Positions 43,419 through 50,609 of a stretch of 50,609 bases of DNA are shown piece by piece. The DNA comes from Halalkalibacter alkalisediminis (lineage in GTDB: Bacteria > Bacillota > Bacilli > Bacillales > Bacillaceae_D). The position numbers and the translations under genes were made by a program. Positions within the stretch are counted from its first letter, which is position 1. The number at the start of each line of letters is the position of its first letter. The notes beneath the pieces were generated by a model. The model saw only the letters and a list, made by a program, of their open reading frames with translations, had not been told where the DNA came from and ran no database searches. The stretch spans positions 1 through 50,609 of the forward strand of contig NZ_JAQQWT010000023.1 of NCBI RefSeq assembly GCF_028610705.1, written 5' to 3'.

Positions 43419-44633
43419 TTAAAACAACATTCCAGCAATTGATGCACTTAATAACGACGCAAGCACGCCTGCGACAACAGCCTTCATCCCAAGTTTAGCG
43501 ATATCTGTTCTTCGACTTGGCGCTAACTTTCCTAAACCACCTAGTAAAATTGCCACCGATGAAATATTTGCAAATCCACATAATGCAAAACTAATGACTG
43601 CAACCGTTTTTTCAGAAAGCTCTCCTATCTGTGGTGCGAACGATGCATAAGCAACAAATTCATTTAGAACGATTTTTTGACCAATAAGTCCCCCTGCTAT
43701 TACAGCTTCATGCCAAGGAACTCCAATTGCAAACGCAAGCGGGGCGAACAAGTACCCAAGAATCAACTCTAGGGTTAACGTTGGAAAATTAAACCAACCA
43801 CCGATCGCACCTAATATTCCATTAATTAACGCGATTAACGCAATAAAAGCCAAAAGCATTGCCCCAATGTTCAAAGCTAACGTTAATCCAACACTAGCCC
43901 CACGCGCAGCCGCGTCAATCACATTGGCTGACTCCATATCTCTATCAACCATAACCTTATCTGACGTCAAAGATTGCTCCGTCTCTGGCATAATCATCTT
44001 TGCCATAATTAATCCAGCAGGTGCTGCCATGAAACTTGCTGCAAGTAAGTACTCTAACGGAACCCCAAGTAATGAATAACCGATTAGAACCGAACCGGCA
44101 ACAGATGCTAGTCCCCCCGTCATAACAGCAAATAATTCAGATTTCGTCATTTTTTCAAGATAAGGTCGTACCACTAGAGGCGCTTCCGTTTGTCCGACAA
44201 AAATATTTGCAGCGGCAGACATCGATTCCGTACTACTCGTCTTAAGAAGTTTAGATAAAACCCCACCTAGAATTTGAATCACTTTTTGCATGACACCTAT
44301 ATAATATAAAACTGCAATCAGAGCTGAAAAGAAGATAATAATACTCAATACCTGTATCGCAAAAATAAACCCTATCCCTTCGGCCTCAAATAATCCACCA
44401 AACAAAAAGCCGATTCCTTCGTTCGCATAATCAATGATAGCTGAGATCCCTAAGGTTAACCATTGTAAAAACGCAAACCCAGTCTCCCACTTCAACACAA
44501 TAATAGCAAACCCAATTTGAATAACCAATCCACCTAGAATCGTTTGTAAATTAATCGCCTTTTTATCACTAGAAAAAAGAAAGGCAACCGCAAAGATTGT
44601 CAGTATTCCAAAAATACCCCAAATTATATTCAT
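43419..44633 (-). CDS. nupC: NupC-type concentrative nucleoside transporter
   Basis: 404 residues with about nine to ten membrane segments. The family motifs are clear: ANIFVGQTEAPLVVRPYLEKMTKSELFAVMTGGLASVAGSVLIGY, and, near the C-terminus, FALCGFANISSVAILLGGLGKLAPSRR. CNT proteins import nucleosides with Na+ or H+; the bacterial NupC branch favours pyrimidine nucleosides. A role in feeding uridine to the uracil pathway 15 kb away is possible but not shown. AGAGAGG lies before the ATG. Single gene. Confidence 0.92.
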   Translation of the reverse strand: MNIIWGIFGILTIFAVAFLFSSDKKAINLQTILGGLVIQIGFAIIVLKWETGFAFLQWLTLGISAIIDYANEGIGFLFGGLFEAEGIGFIFAIQVLSIIIFFSALIAVLYYIGVMQKVIQILGGVLSKLLKTSSTESMSAAANIFVGQTEAPLVVRPYLEKMTKSELFAVMTGGLASVAGSVLIGYSLLGVPLEYLLAASFMAAPAGLIMAKMIMPETEQSLTSDKVMVDRDMESANVIDAAARGASVGLTLALNIGAMLLAFIALIALINGILGAIGGWFNFPTLTLELILGYLFAPLAFAIGVPWHEAVIAGGLIGQKIVLNEFVAYASFAPQIGELSEKTVAVISFALCGFANISSVAILLGGLGKLAPSRRTDIAKLGMKAVVAGVLASLLSASIAGMLF

Positions 44634-45103
44634 CTACTATTCCTCTCTTTCATCACTAAAGAATTCAGTGAAGCATACCTTTTAGTATTCGCTCTTACTC
44701 GTCGTAAAGCTGACCCTTTTGTAAGTAATTCACCCTTAGTATGGTTTAATACGAATGAAATAATCGAAAAAATTCCCATGCCGTGAGATTGTTTAAACAT
44801 CTGAAAAATTAGACTTAAAAAAGGAAGTTTACTGTGAAGTAGGCTTCCTTAATTATTAGTGTAGAATGATGTGCAAAATCGGTAAGCACGTATGTCGAAA
44901 TAAGTTTATAATTTTATCAAAGTTATACTATAATACCTTTAAGATAAGGAAATAGATTGGCATAGATGAGGATATTCCACGGTTTCTTGATACCTAATAG
45001 TTAAATTTAAGAACTACAGTTCAATGATAGAAGCTCGAGGAAGATCATATTTGTACTAATAAATTTCAAGCGGAAGCCTTCATAGTGAGAAGTTATTTGC
45101 TGG
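44634..45103. other. Non-coding region with a minus-strand terminator
   Basis: No gene is supported. It contains the NupC promoter region and a hairpin at 44821-44850 (AAGGAAG / CTTCCTT) followed by T's on the minus strand, which would close the broken gene at 45.1-45.3 kb. Confidence 0.4.
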
Positions 45104-45319
45104 TCATATGCGCTTAATCACATGGATGTCCGTTTCGTTATCATTAACTCTTTGAACTACATCTTTCAAGATAACTTCCTGTTCTGTATTATGACTTACT
45201 TATGAGGAGAGAACATCAAGCTTTTTACTCACTAGTTCAAGATCCTGTTTCTCGAGATCCTTCTTGGAACCCACATTCTCGAGGTCTTTCTTACTAACCA
45301 CTCTCAACTTGGTAACCAT
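45104..45319 (-). pseudogene. Coiled-coil protein gene with an internal stop
   Basis: From ATG 45319 the minus strand reads MVTKLRVVSKKDLENVGSKK, DLEKQDLELVSKKLDVLSS, then an in-frame TAA at 45200-45202, then VSHNTEQEVILKDVVQRVND and NETDIHVIKRI to a stop at 45104. The KKDLE repeats and heptad-like tail resemble small coiled-coil proteins common in Bacillus. A single base change explains the break. Alternatively only the first ~39 residues are made. Confidence 0.5.
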
Positions 45320-45448
45320 ACTTCACATTGAACTCTATTAGATCTAATACAATTGCTAACAATTATGTAATGATAATAATTCAAATCTATATAATAACAA
45401 ATTTCACACTAAAAAAAGAAAGTATTAATGTTTATACTAACCAAAAAC

Positions 45449-45478
45449 AGAAAAAGCATCCCTCAACGGAATGCTTTC
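45449..45478 (-). terminator. Terminator after the third 5S copy
   Basis: GCATCCCTC-type stem, nearly identical to the terminators at 33.6 and 42.3 kb, with T's on the minus strand. The stem has one mismatch relative to the 33.6 kb copy. Confidence 0.75.
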
Positions 45479-45483
45479 AATTT

Positions 45484-45599
45484 GCCTGGCAACGTCCTAC
45501 TCTCACAGGGGGAATCCCCCAACTACCATCGGTGCAAAAGAGCTTAACGACCGTGTTCGGCATGGGAACGGGTGTGGCCTCTTCGCTATTGCATCAGAC
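45484..45599 (-). rRNA. 5S rRNA, in a truncated rRNA operon
   Basis: Almost the full 5S sequence is present on the minus strand (CGAAGAGGCCACACCCGTTC, CCATGCCGAACACGGTCG, TTAAGCTCTTTTGCACCG, GATGGTAGTTGGGGGATTCC, TGTGAGAGTAGGACGTTGCC). The 5' terminal stem reads CTGATGCAATAGC instead of the expected GGTGGCAATAGC, so the closing helix with the 3' end is weakened. Upstream are a 23S-5S type spacer and only the last bases of 23S. It may be expressed poorly or not at all. Confidence 0.85.
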
Positions 45600-45723
45600 T
45601 AGTATATAAGGTATTTTCTAGAAAATACCGTGAACATCGGATTCTCAATAGAGTATCTTAGTACACATTTGAGATGGCTCTCTAAAACTAGATAATGCAA
45701 AATAGAAACATATCAAGAATAGT

Positions 45724-45772
45724 TTGGATAAGTCCTCGACCGATTAGTATCTGTCACCTCCACACAGACCAT
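45724..45772 (-). rRNA. 3' tip of 23S rRNA (remnant)
   Basis: On the minus strand GGTGACAGATACTAATCGGT followed by CGAGGACTTATCCAA is the very 3' end of Bacillus 23S rRNA. Further upstream (from ~45775) the sequence no longer matches, so at least 2.8 kb of 23S and all of 16S are missing. Between it and 5S lies an rrn-type spacer with AACTAGATAATGCAAAATAG and a perfect 20-bp palindrome at 45610-45629. Confidence 0.8.
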
Positions 45773-45920
45773 TCACTAAAGGCACTACAGTACTTTCATT
45801 CAAGAATATATAAAAGAGCTATTCTTCAATTGATTATGATGAGCTTCTAATATATTATTTAAGACTAAAATTAGGTTTCAATCCAACACAATTTAAGAAT
45901 ACCTCTATCGTTATCCGGAA

Positions 45921-45957
45921 AAAAGTAAAGAAAGGATACATAATTAGGCATCCTTTC
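45921..45957 (-). terminator. Terminator after the gamma-glutamyltransferase gene
   Basis: GAAAGGAT and ATCCTTTC (45950-45957 / 45930-45937) pair on the minus strand; TTTACTTTTTT follows. Confidence 0.82.
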
Positions 45958-45986
45958 TCTGCCTCCATTAGCAAAACAGAACTACT

Positions 45987-48900
45987 TTATTGAATATGCA
46001 TCACAGCTCCATTCCTTAAATAAAAATTCTCTTCGCTTCCTTTCTCTTCAAAAACAATCCCATCTGCTGTTGTTTTTGTTTTTTTCTCTGGTCTTGGTAT
46101 TGGTTGTGGCTTCTTTGGTCCAACAGGTGTTGGTTTTGTTTCTTCTTCCAAATTAAATGCCATCGCACTTCCTCCTCCACGACGAACGGCTTCTGCTACA
46201 GCCTGCTTTTCTCCGTTTTCGGCGAATGCAATTCCATTAAAGGAGCCAATTCCATGAGTAAGGTCAGAAACATCAAATTTATGACCTAGTGCAAGAAGTT
46301 CTTTGTATTCTTGTGAGTCTCTAAACCATTCTTCTATAAGTGTTCGACCATGAATTCGATTTTCTTGTGATAGCCTTGCTGACTCTACTGCTGCCGGTAA
46401 ACTCATGCCACGATCTAAATGAAGTAACAGGACGAGTGACACGGTTGTTGGAATTGTCAGTCCACCTGGAGACCCCCCCGCAAAAACAGGCTTTCCATCT
46501 TTCATTATGATTGTTGGTGACATTGTACTTAATGGCTTCATAAGGTTTGCAGCCGCATTCGGTTCTCCTTCATCTGCCGCTAAACGTGTACGGTTTCCGA
46601 GTACATTGTTAAGCATAAAGCCATAACCGGGTACAACAATTCCACTACCTGCAACACTTGTTATGGTACTAGTATGAGCTACAATGTTTCCATATTGATC
46701 AGCGACAGTTACGTTAATCGTCTCTCCTTCATTATTAATCTCTGTTGTGTCATCTGTTGCTTCAAGAATCTCATGAATACTGATTTCTCCAATACTAAAT
46801 GCCCCACCGGCATTGTCTGTAAATTCATAAGCACTTATTAAGAATCTACCTTCCTCTAAAAACGGGTCATCCTCATCTGTATAAACTAAATTCCAATCAT
46901 ACGGTTCACCTTCAGTAGAATTCCATATTTTTACATATAGTTGATTGTCAACGATTCTAGCTCTTAGCATTTGCTCTTCATTAGAACGCGGATAATCAAA
47001 GCGGGCAATCTCACTTTGCTCTCCATTTATCGCTTTGTGAATTCGAATGTTGTTAAACCCTGATTTTATCTCTACACTATAACCATTTTTTGGAACAGTA
47101 TTTGAATCCCACTCATCACCACGTAGCCATAAACGTAGCGTTCGACTACTTCCGATTTCATCGATTTTGTAACGCAATAAAAGTTCTTTATTTTTTACTG
47201 CAAGCATATCCGGAATCACTCTGGCATAATCATGCTGATTTTCACCTAAGTCGATACGTCCAAAACCATCTCCACTTTCTTCAACGATCGAATTTCTCGT
47301 TTCAACAGAAAAAATATCCTCATTCCAACTACTTGCAGCATTACCTGTAAATTCGTAAGTAAATCTAGGTTCAAAAACAAAATCTTCCTCCACTGGGTTT
47401 TCTTGAACGGTTTCGTCCGTTTCCGCAACTAAAATCTTGCCTAAACGAACTTCAGCACCACTACTCCCAAACTCATATGCACCAATCATTAATCTACCTG
47501 AGCGATCAACGGAATTATCGGTGGTTACAAATGTCCAGTCTGTTGGTTCTGCATCTTTTTTGTCCCAGATCTTTACAGAGATTTGATTATCAATCACTTT
47601 AAATCGAAGCATTTGTTCTTCTTCTGTCCCTTTATAATCGATATCTTGGAACCACGTATTAGATCCGTTTACTGCTTTTACTAATCGAATCCGGTTTTGC
47701 CCCGGTCGAATATCTACTCCAAAGCCGTTAACAGGTGATATAGTTGTGCTAACCGTATCTGCTCTAAGCCAAATTCGCAAGTGAGGATTTGAATTTGTCT
47801 CTAGATCTGTAAACTGGAAAGGAATCTGTAATTCTTGATTTTTAGTAAGTTTCATATCCGCAATTACATTAGCAAACGCCGTATTAACTGGAATATCCAT
47901 TCTTCCAGTTCCTTCACCTGTCAATTCCATTGTTGCATCTCTTGTGCTCATTGAAATAAACTTTGTAGCGTCCCACAGATCACCTGCATCGCCAACAAAA
48001 TTATAAGAAAAACCTGATTCCAACTCTGTTTTTTCATCTGTCTCTTCCACAACAATTGGACCTACTTCAAACGCCCCACCTTCAGTTACATCTGAAAGTT
48101 CAACTGTACTAATAAGCAGTCGTCCTGCTCCTGTCACAGAGTCATCTTCTTGGACCAAGTTCCATCTATTTGGTTCAGCTTGATCATCATTCCAAACTTT
48201 AATAGAAATTTGGTCATCCACAATTTTAAACCGTAACCACTGTAGATCATTTGTTCTTTCATGATCAAATTTAGCAATAATGGTACCTGAACCATCCACT
48301 CGATTAATCAATTGGATTTCATCAGTACCAGATTTAATTTCGACAGCATACCCATTATAAGGACTTGACGTCATATTAAATCCATCACCACGTAGCCAAA
48401 ATCGCAGACGGCGATCCCCATCAAACCCATCGATCCGAAACGGAACAAGGAGTTCTTGATCCTCAGACCAAATCATTTCTGATATAGCTCGCCCAGCTGA
48501 ATTTCTTCTTGCTCCGATTTCGATACGTCCAAAACCATTTCCATTAAGAGTATAGGACGTATCATAAGCAGAGCTTACAAAAAGTTTAGATTTATCCCAC
48601 TCTTTCCCTGTCTTCCCCTCAAAATCATATGAAAATCCAGGTTCTAAATCAGGTAAAGGGTTCGGCTCGTAAGTTGGGTCTTCAAATAACCAAGGATCTC
48701 CATAAGCCCTTTCACCAATTAATGCTGTTTCACCTATGCTTTGACGAAGTTGCTCTGCGTATTTTTTTGAAATAATTCCATCGACTGGTACGTCCACATG
48801 CTCAGGATCACCATGATATTTCCGATAATCCGCAAAAGCAAATCGTGAAGCCTCTAAATAATTATGAAGAAATTCTGAGTGTGACATGTTTGATAAATCA

Positions 48901-49901
48901 TATCCTTCAAGGATGTTTAGCATCTGACCTATCATTAACCCTCCACTAGATACAAGCGGCATGCCATAATAATCATAGCCTCGATAGGTGGTATGAACCG
49001 GCTTTCCAGTGTCAGTTCGATACTTTGCAATATCATCCATTGTCATATGCCCAGCAAATGGTAAAGGTACATCTAGTTCCCACTCCACTTCAGGGTTCTC
49101 AATGTATGGGGGATTCGTAACAGCATTAACGATCGCTTCTCCAATCTCTCCATTATAAAAAACCTCACTACCATGTTTACTAATTAACTTAAAAGTACGT
49201 GCTAAATCCGGATTCTTTATGATCGTTCCTGGCACAGGAACGTTTCCATCTTCAGTTAAATAAATGCTTCTAGAAGATTCGTATATACGTAAACGGTATT
49301 TGTTTTCAGAGATCTCTCTTATAATATCTTCATCTGCAATAAACCCCTCTTTTGCATGTTTAATAGCTGGAGCAAGAACCTCTTTAAACGTTAAATTACC
49401 GTAAGCCTCCAAAGCCTCTTCCCATGCTTTTACGGCACCTGGTACCCCGACTGACATGCCACTACTTAATCTAGTAAGCTGTGGAATTACATTCCCATCT
49501 TCATCTTCAAAGGAGGTAATATCAAATGAGTCTGGTGACATGGATCGATGCGTAAGCGTAACAACTTCATCTTTTTCAGCAAGGTAAATATTCATCATCC
49601 CACCGCCACCTACTCCTCCTGCAAATGGACGGACTAAATTCTGAACCGCATGCGCTGCTATCGCTGCATCAATAGCATTCCCTCCTTGTTCCATAATCTC
49701 TTTAGCAGCTTGGGAAGCTAAAGGATGCTCTGTTGCAACAGCTCCACCTGTCCCTGTTGCAGTCGGTTCTTGTTCATACCATTTGTTCTCAAAATTCGGA
49801 TCAGGAACATAGCCTGAAGCATACCCAATCCTAAAACTAGGTAAAAGTAGAGAGATACATAGTAAAACACAAAACATCCGCTTAACTCTTTTTTTATTCA
49901 T
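45987..49901 (-). CDS. ggt: Secreted gamma-glutamyltransferase with three inserted ~200-residue repeat domains
   Basis: 1304 residues against ~580 for usual GGT. Signal peptide 1-28 (KKRVKRMFCVLLCISLLLPS), then the large-subunit domain at ~45-412 (GGNAIDAAIAAHAVQNLVRPFAGGVGGGGMM; FAFADYRKYHGDP). Three tandem repeats follow at ~420-620, 628-830 and 844-1047, each starting with (E)xxFxYxFxG and holding RxWLRGD..NGYxVEIKSG, xRxKIVDNQxxVKIW...W and GRLLISxYE. The catalytic domain resumes at Thr1061 (TINVTVADQYGN, usual TTHxSVVD), with GSGIVVPGYGFMLNN and GGSPGG. After ~1252 there is a Pro/Lys-rich linker and short tail. AAAGGAGG precedes the ATG. The enzyme cleaves gamma-glutamyl bonds (glutathione, poly-glutamate); the repeats look like beta-jelly-roll binding modules. 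Confidence 0.9.
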   Translation of the reverse strand: MNKKRVKRMFCVLLCISLLLPSFRIGYASGYVPDPNFENKWYEQEPTATGTGGAVATEHPLASQAAKEIMEQGGNAIDAAIAAHAVQNLVRPFAGGVGGGGMMNIYLAEKDEVVTLTHRSMSPDSFDITSFEDEDGNVIPQLTRLSSGMSVGVPGAVKAWEEALEAYGNLTFKEVLAPAIKHAKEGFIADEDIIREISENKYRLRIYESSRSIYLTEDGNVPVPGTIIKNPDLARTFKLISKHGSEVFYNGEIGEAIVNAVTNPPYIENPEVEWELDVPLPFAGHMTMDDIAKYRTDTGKPVHTTYRGYDYYGMPLVSSGGLMIGQMLNILEGYDLSNMSHSEFLHNYLEASRFAFADYRKYHGDPEHVDVPVDGIISKKYAEQLRQSIGETALIGERAYGDPWLFEDPTYEPNPLPDLEPGFSYDFEGKTGKEWDKSKLFVSSAYDTSYTLNGNGFGRIEIGARRNSAGRAISEMIWSEDQELLVPFRIDGFDGDRRLRFWLRGDGFNMTSSPYNGYAVEIKSGTDEIQLINRVDGSGTIIAKFDHERTNDLQWLRFKIVDDQISIKVWNDDQAEPNRWNLVQEDDSVTGAGRLLISTVELSDVTEGGAFEVGPIVVEETDEKTELESGFSYNFVGDAGDLWDATKFISMSTRDATMELTGEGTGRMDIPVNTAFANVIADMKLTKNQELQIPFQFTDLETNSNPHLRIWLRADTVSTTISPVNGFGVDIRPGQNRIRLVKAVNGSNTWFQDIDYKGTEEEQMLRFKVIDNQISVKIWDKKDAEPTDWTFVTTDNSVDRSGRLMIGAYEFGSSGAEVRLGKILVAETDETVQENPVEEDFVFEPRFTYEFTGNAASSWNEDIFSVETRNSIVEESGDGFGRIDLGENQHDYARVIPDMLAVKNKELLLRYKIDEIGSSRTLRLWLRGDEWDSNTVPKNGYSVEIKSGFNNIRIHKAINGEQSEIARFDYPRSNEEQMLRARIVDNQLYVKIWNSTEGEPYDWNLVYTDEDDPFLEEGRFLISAYEFTDNAGGAFSIGEISIHEILEATDDTTEINNEGETINVTVADQYGNIVAHTSTITSVAGSGIVVPGYGFMLNNVLGNRTRLAADEGEPNAAANLMKPLSTMSPTIIMKDGKPVFAGGSPGGLTIPTTVSLVLLLHLDRGMSLPAAVESARLSQENRIHGRTLIEEWFRDSQEYKELLALGHKFDVSDLTHGIGSFNGIAFAENGEKQAVAEAVRRGGGSAMAFNLEEETKPTPVGPKKPQPIPRPEKKTKTTADGIVFEEKGSEENFYLRNGAVMHIQ
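46761..48644 (-). repeat. Three tandem protein repeats (~600 bp each) inside the GGT gene
   Basis: Repeat 1 is encoded by about 48042-48644, repeat 2 by 47412-48020, repeat 3 by 46761-47372. They share the positions of Trp, Arg and Gly motifs but differ at most other residues, so they are old duplications and not a recent DNA-level expansion. Acidic linkers (EETDEKTELES, ETDETVQENPVEED) separate them. Confidence 0.85.
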
Positions 49902-50126
49902 ATTAGCCTCCTTTGGATATAGGTTTTTACTATTTTCAATAAATACCCTACTCCCTACTCCCTCCTCCCCTGTTAGAGTTTGTTAAATTTAAAATATTCT
50001 AATTATTCTAATATTAACATAAATTTACATGGGAATTTAAAGAAATTTTGTGGTTATTGTAGAATGAGTAGTTTGGAGGAGGCTGGCCGAATCAGAAATC
50101 TCTTCTACCCTTTCTTTTCATAATAC
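49902..50126. promoter_or_regulatory. Upstream region of the GGT gene
   Basis: No gene. It holds the AAAGGAGG site, a G-rich tract on the minus strand (49946-49970, separate entry) and, above it, very AT-rich DNA (49980-50050), which probably contains the promoter; no -35/-10 pair is convincing. Confidence 0.45.
49946..49970 (-). other. G-quadruplex motif 45 nt upstream of the GGT start
   Basis: The minus strand reads GGGG AGGA GGG AGTA GGG AGTA GGG: four runs of at least three G's with 4-nt loops, the canonical G4 pattern. It is on the coding strand, so it would be in the mRNA leader if transcription starts above it. Confidence 0.7.
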
Positions 50127-50156
50127 GCAAAAAAAGCATTCCACAATTGGAATGCT
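50127..50156 (-). terminator. Terminator downstream of the tRNA-Leu gene
   Basis: AGCATTCC and GGAATGCT (50135-50142 / 50149-50156) pair around six bases, with seven T's following on the minus strand. The stem is the same as in the 5S terminators. A second hairpin, CTGTCGAGA / TCTCGGCAG (50161-50181), stands directly before it. Confidence 0.75.
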
Positions 50157-50285
50157 CAGTCTGTCGAGAAAGTCTCGGCAGCTATTATTAAAATTTATGA
50201 TACAAGATATAGTGGCTATAGGCTTTTTCAAAAAAGTTGCATGTTCTTCTATATAGTAAGTTTCAAGCTCTTCCTAATTTATGTA

Positions 50286-50327
50286 TATCAAAAAAAGCAT
50301 TCCTGCCTTGCTCTAAGGAAGATTGCT
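50286..50327 (-). terminator. Imperfect terminator-like hairpin
   Basis: On the minus strand AGCAATCTTCCTT and AAGGCAGGAATGCT pair with mismatches and are followed by seven T's. It looks like a mutated relative of the AGCATTCC terminators. With 50182-50285 and 50328-50530 it makes up a region in which I see no gene. Confidence 0.45.
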
Positions 50328-50530
50328 TCGTTAGCAACCGCTCGTAGACACAGGAGCAAAAGCTTTTAAAAAAATGGAGCGTTTTGAGTCCTCTCAAAAT
50401 TGAAGAAAGGCCAAAAAGTTCTGCGCATCTATTTCAGGAAGATAAATCTCTGCTCTTCAGCAGTGAGAATTAATACTTTAACAGCTTACTCTTGTTCAAA
50501 TCAATATTTTTCTTGATTACTGGTAATGAA

Positions 50531-50609
50531 TGGTGCGGGTGAAGGGAGTCGAACCCCCACGTCATAAGACACTAGATCCTAAGTCTAGCGCGTCTGCCAA
50601 TTCCGCCAC
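50531..50609 (-). tRNA. tRNA-Leu (anticodon UAG), 5' six bases outside the window
   Basis: On the minus strand TGGCGGAATTGGCAGACGCG (D-arm), then CTAGA-CTTAGGA-TCTAG, whose loop gives anticodon TAG, a long variable arm (TGTCTTATGACG), GGGTTCGACTCCC (T-arm), CACCCGC-A and an encoded CCA at 50531-50533. The long variable arm and the D-loop are those of leucine tRNA. The first six acceptor bases lie beyond the window end. Confidence 0.93.

Noticed and set aside
45328-45609. Plus-strand frame of 93 codons near 45.5 kb
   Set aside because: Most of it is antisense to the 5S rRNA copy and its terminator.
47246-47428. Alternative frame within the GGT repeats
   Set aside because: Short shadow frame inside a continuous 1304-codon gene.
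33574-50156. CRISPR array suspected from the repeated AGCATTCC..GGAATGCT hairpins
   Set aside because: The copies are kilobases apart, each beside an rRNA or tRNA gene, with T-tracts; they are terminators.

Overview
This is a 50.6 kb piece of a low-GC, spore-forming Gram-positive chromosome, most likely Bacillaceae. The evidence is a GerA-family spore germinant receptor operon, a Bacillus-type long SRP RNA (scRNA with Alu domain), an IDEAL-domain protein, AGGAGG-type ribosome binding sites with several TTG/GTG starts, and many U-tract terminators. Most genes lie on the minus strand.

Layout. 1-0.9 kb: C-terminal part of a DDE transposase. 1-5.3 kb: CHY zinc-finger protein, a dispersed-repeat cluster, an SNF-family Na+ symporter, a small unknown gene and an AspT/YidE-type transporter. 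5.5-9.6 kb: a germinant receptor operon read as small D-like subunit, B, C, A. 9.7-10.2 kb: a decayed gene. 10.2-16.4 kb: nitrilase, NCS1 permease, aldehyde dehydrogenase and ureohydrolase, read as one operon from a near-perfect sigma-54 promoter, next to its sigma-54 activator, which has a candidate CcpA cre site upstream. 16.7-28.6 kb: a complete reductive pyrimidine degradation set. PreT/PreA reduce uracil, dihydropyrimidinase opens the ring, beta-ureidopropionase releases beta-alanine, an omega-aminotransferase makes malonate semialdehyde and an MmsA-type dehydrogenase makes acetyl-CoA. A PucR-type regulator, an NCS1 permease and a small unknown protein sit among them. 29.3-32.9 kb: SET-domain protein, PHP phosphatase, wrecked chemoreceptor gene, IDEAL protein.

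33.6-34.0 kb holds an SRP RNA gene running directly into a lone 5S rRNA gene. Two more rRNA remnants, at 42.3 kb and 45.5-45.8 kb, carry the same terminator, so this part of the chromosome looks built from rrn debris and is rich in broken genes. Between them are a four-gene sensory operon (membrane hybrid histidine kinase, CheR, cytosolic REC-PAS-PAS kinase, sugar-type binding protein), a MarR regulator and a NupC transporter. 46.0-49.9 kb holds the most unusual gene: a secreted gamma-glutamyltransferase of 1304 residues with three tandem ~200-residue domains inserted just before the catalytic threonine, and a G-quadruplex motif in its upstream region. The window ends inside a tRNA-Leu(UAG) gene.

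All functional calls come from reading the sequence and recalled family motifs. No database search was run.
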